DNA from: Myxocyprinus asiaticus
Taxonomy: Eukaryota > Chordata > Actinopteri > Cypriniformes > Catostomidae
Reading direction: 5' to 3'
NCBI RefSeq assembly: GCF_019703515.2
Contig: NC_059363.1
Span: forward strand, 2,330,317-2,394,316
Length of the DNA stretch: 64,000 bases
Positions 36,474-47,880 of the stretch are shown here, piece by piece. The translations under genes were made by a program, and so were the position numbers. Each line of letters begins with the position of its first letter. Position 1 is the stretch's first letter. The notes under the pieces were generated by a model. It saw only the letters and a list, made by a program, of their open reading frames with translations, did no database searches and was not told where the DNA came from.

Positions 36474-38550
36474 TTTAAATTAAAATAGTTAAATAAAACA
36501 AAATTAAAATCTCGTAATAATCTCACAATAACAGTAATAATGTGTTATCATGAGATTTCTTTGTAAATCGGGGGCGTATTAAAGAAAATTAAGCGGAGGT
36601 GCCTTTAACAGCACGCACTACATCAGTTCGGGGGCAGATTCCAATCGCAAGTGATCCTCCCTATGCCTTATACTCACTCTGAAGTGCAGAGCCCTTGAAG
36701 TGGGTACTCTGAAGGAAACATGGCATTACTGTATGAATGTATCCTTCGCTAACAGTCTTGTGGAAAGGCCCTTTCGAGCAAATATTCATTTTCTCACTTT
36801 CGTTTTGAACGAGCTTTCGTTTCATCCACTCCCGCAGCAGGGGAGCAAAAAATGCAATTTTGAATTCGCCCCAGAGCACCCAAGTGCCGTTACTTCAGAC
36901 GAGTAACAGGTCAGATAAAAAGTCCACTCTATGTATTGTGTTGTAAGTTCATCAAAAGAATAATACTTGATTGCTACCTCATTTCCGACATCACGTACCT
37001 CTAGTGCAGACAGATTTATGAATTATAATGGAAGCGGTCGCGTCGCTTTCAGTGATATAACTTCATTTCATCTTTTATAGAATATTGACATAAACTGAAG
37101 GAGCTGTGAGGTTCAGCCAAAGCCAGTTTGGTTTTGTTGGAACTAATAAGCCATTAGACTAATCACTTTAAGAAAAATACAATTACCATTTTTTGGACAT
37201 GTAGGCTACCATGATGACCATTCAAAACCATGGTGTCATCTTGACACCATCATTGTACCCTGGTTCCGCCATATTATTGGCTCAAGGTCCTGCATCTATT
37301 GATAAATATTAATGACAGAATACAGAAAATAGCATATGAATATTAAAAGAAATGAAGAGAAAGTAATGTAAGAAGTGTCAGTTCTATCAGGAAGACTTGC
37401 AGACTTGAGTGAAATATATGATGACATTTATTTGATGAATATAAAACATAAATGTAATGTCTCTCTTTGGCGTAAGCCCCGTCTGGCGGTCAGAAGAAGT
37501 TGTACTCGGAACCGTCATATCCTGCCGGAGATAGGAGGCAGGGGCGAGGAGCCTACCCCCGTGCAGGACGGGACTCAACTGGTGGCGGTGGGGTGGTGGA
37601 GGTTGCCGTGTTAGCACACTGAAACAGCAATGTGATAGATTGTGAGCAGACTTATAAAGCAATGGCTTACATGTGATTGGCTAGGAGTTACCTAGCTAAT
37701 GGTGCGATGATGTACAGCTGCTAGTCTTCCCGCTAGAACTACGCTGCACTTACATTTATTTAAAGGTGGTCAGAGTGGAAACGGCAGAAATGAGGGAGGG
37801 AGCAGAGATGAGAGAAAGTGAATAGAGTGATGAGGCAAGAAAAACATAAGAGCCCCATAACAAATAATGACACTGTGCCGTTACCAGGGTTATGCCATGG
37901 TACTGAATGATTGATCATGTTCATATTTCATGATACTGTCATGGTACTCCAAGGTACTTTAAAAAATACCATGGTTTTACTATGAAACATGTCAAAAACA
38001 TGGGGTAATAACAGATCATGTCTGAAAATAAATAAATAAACAAGTGTAATACCATGCTGCTTTTTGTGAGAAATACTGTATTACAGAATAGGCTATTATT
38101 TGTAATAAAGGAAAAATGTATATATGTGCAGTATATATACACAAGAAAATGGTTAAATACTCTAAAAGCAAAGAAATTAGTTAAGTATTTATAATTACGA
38201 ATCATTCCACAAGCAGACCCTGCTAAGGTCTGTGCACGTCACAGCGGCAGCGTGTTTGTGTTGTGTATTCTCACTGAGCAACGACCTCACATGAACTGTG
38301 CATTTGATTGGTCAACACTCTCCTCTGATGTCATCAAGTTCGGTGTCTCTTTGGCCTGTAATGACAGTGAAAGGCAGCACTAGTCTCCAGAGGCATTTCA
38401 CAAATCCTACAGTATATATTGAGACGTATGCTGAGGAACGTTTGCATAAAACACAAGGAAAAAGCAGGAAGTAAACAGCAAAGTCAAGTGACCTTTTAGT
38501 GAAAAAGTAGTGAAATTTGGGGTTTTGAAATAAGTCACATACAGGGTACA
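36474..38550. other. Non-coding DNA with a GC-rich island at 37.4-37.85 kb
   Basis: Mostly unassigned. A GC-rich stretch at about 37470-37620 (AGATAGGAGGCAGGGGCGAG; GGTGGCGGTGGGGTGGTGGA) stands out from its surroundings; it may be part of an unrecognised repeat. Repeated CCATGGT motifs occur at 37.2 and 37.9-37.98 kb. Confidence 0.35.
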
Positions 38551-38639
38551 AAATTTATTTTTTGCACACTGGCCAGCCACAGATGAATTGAGAAAATGTA
38601 CCGGCCATGAAACTGTTTTACGGAGCCCCTTAGAAGACA

Positions 38640-38865
38640 GGGATGGAAACAATTTTGCTTGTTTTGTTTTCCTGGCAATACTTTGCGTTCCCTTGCAATA
38701 AGTTTTGCAACCCTGGCAATAGTTTGTGTTCCCTCACAATTCATTTTGCTTTCCTTCGCAATACGTTTTGCACTCATTCGCATATGTTTTCCGTTCCTTC
38801 GCAATACGTTTGCACTCCCTCACAATTATTTTGGGTTCCCTAGCAATAGCTTTTATCCATCCCTT
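38640..38865 (+). repeat. Degenerate TTCCCTCGCAATA tandem array
   Basis: Units of about 25-30 bp of the form GTTCCCTCGCAATAAGTTTTGC repeat roughly eight times with much variation. The same array occurs at 50.78-51.15 kb, next to a shared flank (GGAGCCCCTTAGAAGACAGG here, GAGCCCCTTAGAGGAATG there). Confidence 0.8.
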
Positions 38866-39106
38866 ACAAAAATTAACCCTGGTTTACTACAGTAGCAACA
38901 TTTGAATCATGATATTAGTAGTAAAACCAAAGTAATACTATCAAAACAAAAATAAAAACTGGTAATAAAAATCATAATAATTCTGCCCCCAAAAAAACAA
39001 CAAAAAAACATGGTTAATTTTACTATAGTAACACCATGGTTGATATGGGGTAAAATATGGATTTTAAAATCATGGTTTCCACCAAAATATATAATTAACA
39101 ATGGTT

Positions 39107-40120
39107 TCACTGTAATAAACCAGCAGTAACAATGTAACCATTTACAACATTAAAACCACCTGCCTTATATTGTGTAGGTCCCCCTTGTGCCGCCAAAACA
39201 GTGCCAACCCGCATCTGAGAATAGCATTCTGAGATGATATTCTTCTCATCACAATTGTACAGAGTGGTTATCTGAGTTACCATAGACTTTGTCAGTTCGA
39301 ACCAGTCTGGCCATTCTCTGTTGACCTCTCTCATCAACAAGGTGTTTCCATCCGCAGAACTGCCGCTCACTGGATGTTTTTTGATTTTGGCACCATTCTG
39401 AGTAAATTCTAGAGACTGTTGTGTGAAAATCCCAGGAGATCAGCAGTTACAGAAATACTCAAACCAGCCCGTCTGGCACCAACAATCATCCATGTTATTA
39501 TCTAATCAGCCAATCGTGTGGCAGCAGTGCAGTGCATAAAATCATGCAGATACAGGTCAGGAGCTTCAGTTAATGTTCACATCAACTATCAGAATGGGGA
39601 AAAACTTTGATCTTAATTAATTGTACCGTGGCATGATTGTTGGTGCCAGATGGGCTGTTTTTTTTTCTCCCCTTTTCTCCCCAATTTGGAATGCCCAATT
39701 CCCAATGCACTCTAAGTCCTCGTGGTGGCGTAGTGACTCACCTCAATCCAGGTGGTGGAGGACGAATCTCAGTTTCCTACACGTCTGAGACCATCGATCC
39801 GTGCGATATCACGTGGCTTGTTGAGCGCGTTACCGCGGAGATGTAGCACATGTGGAGGCTTCACGCTATTCTCCGCAGCATCCACGCACAACTCACCACG
39901 CTCCCCACCGAGAGCAAGAACCACATTATAGCGACCACAAGGAGGTTACCCCAGGTGCCTCTACACACCCTAGCAACCGGGCCAATTTGGTTGCTTAGGA
40001 GACCACGCCCTGGATTCGAACTCATGACTCCAGGAGTGGTAGTCAGCATCTTTACTCGCTGAGCTACCCAGACCCCAGATGGGCCGGTTTGAGTATTTCT
40101 ATAACTGCTGATCTCCTGTA
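39107..40120. mobile_element. Tc1-like element remnant in fold-back arrangement, split by a SINE
   Basis: Bases 39107-39480 hold a - strand segment (AACTCAGATAACCACTCTG; GGTTCGAACTGACAAAGTC when inverted) that encodes a transposase C-terminal fragment in pieces. From about 39499 the same element family runs on the + strand (GCAGATACAGGTCAGGAGC, GGCATGATTGTTGGTGCCAG) and resumes after the SINE (CCGGTTTGAGTATTTCTATA). The phrase TGCTGATCTCC occurs in both orientations, so two partial copies face each other. Confidence 0.65.
39656..40074 (-). mobile_element. tRNA-headed SINE, copy 5 (- strand, nested)
   Basis: Full-length SINE on the - strand with its A box (GGGTAGCTCAGC) and B-box-like GAGTTCGAATCC at the 40.0-40.07 kb end. 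It splits the Tc1-like remnant and is flanked by an exact 10-bp duplication CCAGATGGGC at 39646-39655 and 40075-40084. Confidence 0.92.
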
Positions 40121-40149
40121 TAATGTATATATATATACAGTATACAGTA

Positions 40150-40890
40150 TATACACTGATGAGCCAAAACATTATGACCACTCACAGGTAAAGCGAATAA
40201 CACTGAACATCCCCTAACAAGGCCACATGTCAAGGTCTGGGTAGATTAGATGGTAGGCGAACAATCAGTTCTCCTAGTAAATGTGTTGAATGCAGGAGAA
40301 ATGGGCAGGAGAAGACCTGAGTGACTTTGACAAGGGCCAAATTGTTATGGCCAGACAACTGGGTCAGAGCATCACTGAAACGGCTAGGCTTGTGGGGTGC
40401 TCCCAGTCAGCAGTGGTGAGTACCTACCGACAGTGGTCCGAGGAGGGAGAAACCACAAACCGGCAAAAGAGTGTACATCGATGCACGAGGGGAACGAAGG
40501 CTATCCTGTCTGGTCCGAACCAACAGAAGGTCTACTGTGGCAAAAGTCACAGAAAATTTTAATCATGGTTACGGGGAGGAATGTATCACAAAACAGAGTG
40601 CGTCGCACCCTGCTGCATATGGGGCTGCATAGCCGCAGTCCAGTCAGAGTGCCCATGGTGACCCCGGTCCGACGCCGGAAATGGCTACAATGGGCACGCA
40701 AGCATCAGAACTGGACCTTGGAGCAATGGAAGAAGGTCGCCTCATCCGATGAGTCCCGTTTTCTTTTACAGTACATCACGTGGTCAGCCGTGTCCGTGTG
40801 TGCCGTTTACCTGGGGAACTGATGGCACCAGGATGCACTGTGGGAAGACGACAAGCAGGTGGAGGGAGTGTGATGCTACGGGCAATGTTC
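40150..40890 (+). pseudogene. Tc1-like transposase relic with 5' terminal repeat
   Basis: It starts TACACTGATGAGCCAAAACA, a typical terminal repeat of one Tc1-like family. The frame [39 protein letters not shown] is a helix-turn-helix region. It then shifts to VRRTLLHMGLHSRSPVRVP, ARKHQNWTLEQWKKV and SSDESRFLLQ (first catalytic Asp). The frame breaks again and the copy stops at a (TG)n tract, so the second Asp and the Glu are absent. Confidence 0.88.
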
Positions 40891-40892
40891 TG

Positions 40893-40895
<3 letters not shown>

Positions 40896-40924
<29 letters not shown>
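40896..40924. repeat. (GT)n microsatellite
   Basis: About 14 GT units at the broken end of the Tc1 relic. Confidence 0.9.
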
Positions 40925-40934
<10 letters not shown>

Positions 40935-42745
40935 TCCCTACTTGTCCTCTAAGGGGCTCGGTGGTATTTTGTATTTTGGAATGGAAATATGTAGCTGTTT
41001 TTCTGTACATCTTTCTGACAAACAGCACAGATTATTGTCACTCGCAGCATCATATACGAGATGAGTCTCCAGTGAAACTGCACCTCTCACAAAAACGTCA
41101 AGACACATCGTGATGTTTTTTATATTTTCATCTGGTTGACGAAACATTGCACTTATGTTCTCTGTCACCACATGGAGTTCTGGACAAAAATAAACTGTAG
41201 GCATCCTAGATACATTTCTCATGGTTCATGACATGTGCCACTAGGTAAAAGGTAATATTTGTTAGGAGAATGAAAACTACAAAACTAGTTATATGGACTA
41301 CTTTTATACTGCTTTTTAGTGCTTTTTGGAGCTTGACAGTCACAGGTCACTATGAACTTTCAATGGAAAAGAGTTTTGCAAACGTTTTGCTAAATTGGGG
41401 TTTAGAATGACATAAATAATGACATAATTTTCATTTTTGGGAAATGTATCTCTTTGATGGTACATTTTACAAAATTTTGTATTCAATGAATTCTTTACAC
41501 AGTTGTTTACGGTATGTATAGAAATGGACATCTCCAATGATTCCAAGCTTCCTGACAGCTTAAATAAGTAGAGAACCCATGAAAAACCGTTCAACTCTCT
41601 CAGACTGTCTGTCTGTTCAGTAGTCTGTGAGCGTGTGCAGAATGGTGCAATCATTCATACGCATGATAGACTGAACTTCCATAAAGAGAGAGATGAAAGA
41701 ATCATGGGAAAGGGGAGGTGCTGTAAAATTGATTTGTGAGAGTAAGCCCTACCTCTGCACTGTGATTGTGCATGGCACAAATTCAAGTGCTAAATAAAAA
41801 AAAAAGCTAAATAAAATACACAATAAGCCATGATGATATCCACATGATAATTTCATGCATCATTAAATGGGTCATTTTCATGTGGCATTATATATTGGAC
41901 ACTTAAAATGTCTGCATGTCATTGCATTTCATAACAAAATATTGTGTCATCTGCGCTGAAATGCTGCTAGAGTTTTTCTTAAAACTGTAACCAAAAGTTA
42001 TTTTTATGGAAGGCTTTGTTTTGTTATCTAATTCAATTACGTTGACATTTTACATGTGGCTTCTGTGTATGAAAACGTTTAGCAGCCACTGTATGTCTAA
42101 ATGCATTGTATTAAATATTTAACTCACAATTGTTACAAACTGAAATCAAATTATTCTCTTTTTTGTGATTATTGATAATCAATTCTGTATCTTCAATATC
42201 ACTTGTCATCCCTTTAATCCTCTTAAAATTGTATAAAATATTATATATAATATATATATAATACTAATTTCAATTAAGAATTAAATAATTGTTTATATTT
42301 AATTATAATAAAATTTAATATATATATATATAAACACATATAAACAAACAAATTGTTATTAATATCATTACTTACATCTGGCCACCAGTTTTTTAATGAC
42401 ATCATCCTCCACAAAGTGATAGCATTTTAGGTGTACAAACAACAGCACAAACTTTAGTAAATATTAGCAATGGATCTGATGAATTTTGTGATGTTTTGTG
42501 GTATTTGTTGGTTTATCTCACTCTAAAACATTCCATCCTATTTGATAAAATTATAGAAATTGGTTTGATAATATAATACAAAAAATTAAAAGTCAAATGT
42601 AACTTCAAGTTGACACACTCATGTCGCTGTCCATCCCACACTGAGCATTGGCTAACGTTATCTCTTTATTTACATCCTGTTAGTTTTCTTGCCAGTGTGT
42701 AAATGTACATTTTTGGGGTATCTGAAACAAGATTAGGAACTTTAC
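40925..42745. other. AT-rich non-coding DNA downstream of the PLCB4 relic
   Basis: The last PLCB4 exon(s), encoding the QLKKVQLEHLEFLE region and the C-terminus, would be expected here on the - strand. I could not find them. Confidence 0.4.
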
Positions 42746-42792
42746 CCTCTGTTAAAAACGTCCACGTGTTTGTGCTGAGTTCTCGAACTCTC
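42746..42792 (-). pseudogene. plcb4: PLCB4 pseudogene exon 12 (RVREL segment)
   Basis: The acceptor GACTCTACAG precedes 42792 and the donor GAGG|GTAAAG follows 42746. The frame reads RVRELSTNTWTFLTE, corresponding to the RVRELNSSNTKKFLEE stretch of the coiled coil. Two Lys of the parent motif are replaced by Trp and Thr. Confidence 0.75.
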
Positions 42793-42935
42793 CTGTAGAG
42801 TCATAAAAATTAAAAATGATTCCAGTTGAAATTGCTCGAGAATTGAGGCATCCTTTGCAAAGCACACAGGAACGCAAGTACAAAGCAATGGTGCTCTCAG
42901 AAGCTTTAAGGGAAGTGCAGTTAAGCAGTCATTAC

Positions 42936-43036
42936 CTTTCTCTCTCAACTTTATTCTTTATACTTTTGTCTTGACTTTTGCTTTGCTGTTCTCCATTGAA
43001 GTCTTCGCTTGGTCGGCTCACATCTCTTCGCTCTGT
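42936..43036 (-). pseudogene. plcb4: PLCB4 pseudogene exon 11, stop and frameshift
   Basis: Acceptor TGTTTTACAG before 43036 and donor AAAG|GTAATG after 42936. The first part reads QSEEM, then TGA at 43018-43020 where PLCB4 has Arg (CGA to TGA is the likely change), then ADQAKTSMENSKA. One base is then missing, and the next frame reads SQDKSIKNKVERE, a strongly conserved PLCB4 signature. Confidence 0.85.
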
Positions 43037-43504
43037 CTGTAAAACAGAGGAATTCTATAAATTCTGTTTTTAATGACTAACATTGGTTTGGTCTATAATG
43101 TTTGATTAAAGTAGGGCTGACAAATGCAAGGTTATACTGTTGTTTCAAAACCCAACTTTAAGCATTTTTGTAATGATTAAAAGTTATTTTATGACTCCCT
43201 GTGTTGTACTTCAAACAAGAAAGCAATCAAAACATCTCTTTTATAGAAATGATTAACTCATTGGAAAGAAATCTGTTCAAGATTGTGTTATCTAGAGGTT
43301 ATATATATATATATTGTAACTATTCATGTGCTTTATTTTTATTCATTTATTCTCTTGTTTATTTTACAGTATATTGTATCAGACTGGCTCTTTGCTGTAC
43401 ATCTCCTGTACTGATAATAAATACAAAATAAAATGTAAAAAAAAAAAAAAAAAAATGTTTAAAACAAAAAGAGGAATAACAATTTAAATTTTTGGCGGTA
43501 TTTT

Positions 43505-44228
43505 ATAAAGGTAAAAAAAAAAAAAAAAAAAAAAAAAAAGATTTACACTAAAATATCAAGTTTCAGTATCAACTTCAAGTTTGGGTTGTTTCTCACTAAA
43601 AATGTGTATGCCACTGGAATACTGAGAATATTATGCACAAGCTTCATGGACTGCTTTTATGAGACTTTTGGGTCCTTTTTTAAACTTTAAAGTGAGGCAT
43701 TATCCACTAGCATTGTATTGAAAAGACGGGGCTTTGATATTCATTATTGTAATTATTATTATTGTTATTTTATCATTTATTATTAATAATAATAACAACA
43801 ATGATAACACTAAATATTTATAATAAAAATTATTATTATTATTATTATTTGCTAAACTATATTTTAATTATTATTCATTAAAATTCTACCATAACTATTC
43901 ACTCTCATGTCATTGTAACATGTCATTTGTGTTCCACTTCATAAAGAAATTGATATGGGTTTGGAACGACATGAGGGTGCATCATTTATGATTGTTTTTT
44001 TTTTGTTTTTTTTGGGGGGGGGGTGAACTATCCCTTTAAGTCAAAATGCCTTTCAAGATAAGAAGACTTTTCTTGGAATGATATTGTTTGATTCAGGTCA
44101 TTGTCTTTGAGGCCAGCAATGAAAATGGCAACGGGCTCAGCACTGGACCTTGTGGGACACCATGGAAGCTTTCATCTACACTCAGTAAAAGTCAAATTGA
44201 AAACTTCAGTCAGACAACAGACAGTTGA
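43505..44228. other. PLCB4 intron remnant with poly(A) tracts and a repeat half-copy
   Basis: A 27-base A run sits at about 43513-43539. At 43.96-44.04 kb a right half of the AAAGGGATAGTTCACCC family ends GGTGAACTATCCCTTTAAG. At 44095-44175 the - strand reads FHGVPQGPVLSPLPFSLLA, a short piece of a LINE reverse transcriptase ([15 protein letters not shown] motif). Confidence 0.55.
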
Positions 44229-44229
44229 T

Positions 44230-44409
44230 GTGTTTGCTGCTCCTGTGCCATTATCATGAGCTTTCTGACTTCTTCTCACTGCTGAATCACATGCTGCTCT
44301 CTCAGAATCTGTTCTTCTGTCATGTGGCATTTGATCATTTCGGTCCACTCCGACATGTGAGCAGCAACCACGGGACAAAAGATCAGTCTCTTTCAATATG
44401 CAAATTAGC
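44230..44409 (-). pseudogene. plcb4: PLCB4 pseudogene exon 10, deletion and premature stop
   Basis: Acceptor TTTTACACCAG before 44409, phase matching exon 9. It starts LICILKETD, recalling NCLEMKKETE of PLCB4, then loses about a dozen codons and the frame. It continues VVAAHMSEWTEMIKCHMTEE, QILREQHVIQQ, then TGA at 44276-44278 (Cys in human PLCB4), then EEVRKLMIMAQEQQTHQLS. The 3' boundary is unclear; no good donor is seen, and the sequence soon runs into a LINE fragment at 44.1 kb. Confidence 0.82.
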
Positions 44410-44754
44410 CTGGTGTAAAACAATGAGCTGCAGAGAAAACAGAACAAATAAGATTCAATTCAGTAGTACCTCTGTTTTGTGATTTGTGGTTACGGCCTTA
44501 ATTTGCATTTCGATGTTTACATGTCATGGCTGCAGCGTTCACTGAAGGATGAAGAAATAATGAGTGAGAGTCCTATTTTGCATTCAAACTATGATTTAAC
44601 TGCTTTTGTGTCACAATGTTCTGGTTTTGTTTTACGATTACTACAAAGGTCAGAGTTTGCAGTTCTTCAACGATTCATGTCAAGCAATGTATACATTAGG
44701 GTCATTGCGTGTCAACTGAACAAGAGGTCCCCAGTTTTAACATTTTGTTTTTGA

Positions 44755-45653
44755 TAACTTTTTTCTGGTGTAAGATGAACATAAATGATTATAAAAGCCG
44801 AAACAATAAATTCCATGGATCAATATTTTCTGAGTTATCCATTACAGTGTAGAGAGGGGTTGAAATGGCAATTTACGCCTATGATTTTTGGAGCAAAACT
44901 ACAGGTCAAAAAAGTAACCTTAGAAAGATGTCAGCATCATGATTTTATTTTTACACAGAGATAGGTAGGTCTATTACTAAAATCAGTTGACTTCAGCACC
45001 TCTTGTTGCATTATATGCCAACAGTGTGAGTCCAAAAATGGGAAAAAAGCTCTTTCTTGTGTTGTTTTTCCAAAGTTTGAGTGCCTATAACTCCAGAAGC
45101 ATTCAAGATATCTTAATATTCTTTTAGATTCTGGTTTAAAACAAACTTTCCTTTTTGTATCTTCATATTTAAGGCCCTATATCATTAAATCCCAGGGATG
45201 TGGGGCTCTCAATATGGCTCCATCTAAAAAAAAAACCTAAAAAAATCCCATTTTTAATTCTCAGACATTGTCATTTTGACCCCCCCTCTACAAAATAATG
45301 GATTACTGAGTAAATATGGCATTTAATATTTTTGCCTTCATTATCATTTATGCTAATCTTATCTTTCTTCAGAAAAAGACAATTTCAGCTGGGTCATTTC
45401 CTGAAATTTGGTCAGTTTGGGATGGATTAACACAGTAGCGTCTTGCAGTGTGACAGGCTTCATCTACAACTATTTTAATCATTTTTCATTTATTCTTAAA
45501 TAACCATTCTTCAATAACTATTATACCATACAATTTTTATGACCTCACATTAACATAGAATACGTAGAATATTTGTACTTTTAAAAATTCATATGTCAGT
45601 CAACATGGCATCAAAACTGACTTTATTTACATTTTTATTAAAACATGTTTTTG
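44755..45653. other. PLCB4 intron remnant, unassigned sequence
   Basis: No exon recognised. Phrases such as CAACTGAACAAGAGGTCCCC and CTCTTGTTGCATTATATGCC suggest a dispersed repeat, but no ends are visible. Confidence 0.3.
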
Positions 45654-46099
45654 CGGGGGCCTGGGTAGCTCAGCGAGTAAAGACACTGACTACCACACCT
45701 GGAGTCGCAAGTTTGAATCCAGGGTGTGCTGAGTGACTCCAGCCAGGTCTCCTAAGCAACCAAATTGGCCTGGTTGCTAGGGAGGGTAGAGTCACATGGG
45801 GTAACCTCCTCGTGGTCACTATAATGTGGTTCGCTCTCGGTGGGGTGCGTGGTGAGTTGTGCGTGGATGCCGCGGAGAATAGCATGAAGCCTCCACACGC
45901 GCTACGTCTCTGCGGTAACGCGCTCAACAAGCCACGTGATAAGATGCGTGGATTGACGGTCTCAGACGCGGAGGCAACTGAGATTCATCCTCCTCCACCT
46001 GGATTGAGACGAGCCATTACGCCACCATGAGGACTTAGAGTGCATTTGGAATTGGGCATTCCAAATTGTGGATTCCAAAATCCACAAAAAAAAACAAAC
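45654..46099 (+). mobile_element. tRNA-headed SINE, copy 6 (full length)
   Basis: A box GGGTAGCTCAGC, B-box-like AAGTTTGAATCC, then the full shared body. Flanked by an exact 13-bp duplication AAACATGTTTTTG at 45641-45653 and 46100-46112. It lies in a PLCB4 intron, antisense to the gene. Confidence 0.93.
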
Positions 46100-46523
46100 A
46101 AACATGTTTTTGGTCTAATTGAAAATGATTCATCAGTTGCACGTTACTCCAAAGAAAAAATAATCTTTGTCTTTGAAAAGTTTGTGCTCTGCCACTGAAA
46201 CGATTTTTTTTTTTTTTTTTTTTGGTGATGTCACAAATCCCCACTTTATTCCAATCCAACAATTTTTTACTGGATAAAATCAAGTCCAGCCATACATTGT
46301 TTTCTCATTGAATATCTTGTAGCACTTAATGACACAACAGATTACAGAAGTAAATTGATTGTGAACAGCATTTTAAACAAAATCTAAGTTCGTTATTAAT
46401 GGTAAAACAATAAATATAGTGTTGAAAATGAAGACAACAGTTTTGTGACATTTATGAATCGGTATTGTGTTCTATATGAAACGAAACATATGAATGCACT
46501 GGAAAAACTAGCATCACATTTAC

Positions 46524-46640
46524 CTGGCTTTCTTGATGCTTTTCTCAAATTGCCTCTCCAGCAGCTCGTTTCTCTTTATCATGTTGAGCAACAGTTCTGC
46601 CCACCTGAGCGCAGTAGGAGCTCTGCAGAGCGGCGTGTGC
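46524..46640 (-). pseudogene. plcb4: PLCB4 pseudogene exon 9, 1-nt insertion
   Basis: Acceptor TTTATTTCAG before 46640 and donor CCAG|GTAAAT after 46524. The first part reads HAALQSSYCAQVGRTVAQHD and KEK, aligning residue for residue with [20 protein letters not shown]. After that an extra base shifts the frame, and the next frame reads ELLERQFEKSIKKA, matching the HEKILEKAMKKK part. The exon is 117 nt where 116 would keep the phase. Confidence 0.88.
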
Positions 46641-46794
46641 CTGAAATAAAAAGCAGCATTATTTTCTCATCTGTCTTTGTATCTGAGTGTTCAGAGTTTC
46701 TGCCCTGAAGGCTTCAGTCTCTCTGACACTTGAACATTAAGACACAGCAGACATAAACGTGCTCATAATCAAGTCAATGAAGTCAGAGACTTGC

Positions 46795-46837
46795 GGTCAC
46801 CAGCTTCCTCTTCAAAGCGTTCACATCTTTCTGTTGC
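46795..46837 (-). pseudogene. plcb4: PLCB4 pseudogene exon 8, GC donor
   Basis: Acceptor ACAAACAG before 46837. The 43-nt exon reads QQKDVNALKRKLVT, matching QQKELNSLKKKHAK. Homology and the phase of the next exon both place its end at ACC|GCAAGT, a GC-type 5' splice site with otherwise ideal consensus. This could be a genuine GC-AG intron or a GT site that decayed. Confidence 0.78.
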
Positions 46838-46973
46838 CTGTTTGTACATGAACAAACAGTTTGAATCCGAAATGAAGACGTGTGGTTTTGGAATATTAGT
46901 GTCGCACATGTGACTAGTTTGTGATTAAATGAACAAACAGATCACTAAAGTGCAACAGTGAATGCAATTTTAC

Positions 46974-47104
46974 CCTCTTTGGAGCAGATGATGGTACTTT
47001 GTTTTAGTGTTGATTTCTGTGTGTCTATATACATCTGCGGTGACAAGAAACTTCCGTTTCTTACTGTCCCTCCTGCTGTCACTCAAAACATCAGCAATAT
47101 CTGG
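46974..47104 (-). pseudogene. plcb4: PLCB4 pseudogene exon 7
   Basis: Acceptor TTCATTTAG before 47104, donor AGAGG|GTAAAA after 46974; 131 nt, open. It begins PDIADVLSDSRRDSKKRK, matching SDIADVPSDTSKNDKKGK, and then diverges (VTADVYRHTEINTKTKYHHL). This linker between C2 and coiled coil is variable in the family, so the divergence is not informative. Confidence 0.78.
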
Positions 47105-47209
47105 CTAAATGAACAAAACAGGAATTTCACTCAATGAGATAATTCTTCAAAGAGACCATTTCTACACTTAAAACAGTTCCAATAATAAAGGAACAGTTCA
47201 CAGAGAATG

Positions 47210-47880
47210 TTTTTTTGTTTTGTTTTTTGTCTACTAACAATGTCCATCAGTGTATGTACATGCATCACAAGTGAAGAAGTAGTTATTCTCTTGGAAAGTC
47301 ATGAAAACTATAACCATATTTTGGACATGAACTTTATTACCACCTGCTGGTGGTATCTCCAAACTGCAAATGTAAGAACTGAATTTAGACTTAGCACTGA
47401 AAACAGACATGCTTCTAAAATATATTAGCGCAATGACCTATTTTTCAGGATAAATGTTTTGCACTTTGCACCACCTCATACAATACACCCACAGTTTGTG
47501 CGCATGCACCCATAGATAGCGCAAACACTCCCGCCCAATTGCGCTTTGCACTGGCAAGAAAACTGCACTTAGAATTAGTGCTCTTACGAAAACTGGATAA
47601 GATGTTACACACGGTCATAGCATGGCCATGAAAAAAGAGCCTCATATTTTCACACTTTTTGCATAATTTTGCAAAAATACAGCTTGATGTAAATAATGCC
47701 CAATAAAAATCTTCTGTTCAAGAGTGACATTTCCCTTGATTTATTTTTTATTTTTTTGTTTTGTCTCATATTTCATCTCAAGCATGCTCTTCGCTGACAC
47801 TTTTGTCCACTTGGTTAACAAGTACACTAACTTGTTAAGAAAATATTATTAGGGGTAAAATTGTTTGGTAAGTTGGAAAT
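47210..47880 (+). repeat. Dispersed repeat, partner of 21.65-22.08 kb
   Basis: Same order of motifs as the 21.7 kb copy (CTACTAACAATGTCCA; ATTTCATCTCAAGCATGC; CACTTGGTTAACAAGTACAC). An additional GCGCATGCACCC/TTGCGCTTTGCAC segment at 47.46-47.6 kb is not in the other copy. Confidence 0.6.

Noticed and set aside
36213..36488. Long open frames across the SINE copies (also at 14062-14478, 39850-40062, 45670-45930)
   Set aside because: The same frames recur in all SINE copies on both strands; they are by-products of GC-rich SINE sequence.
37375..37662. Coding exon in the GC-rich island
   Set aside because: Short frames on both strands, no splice context or domain; more likely part of a repeat.
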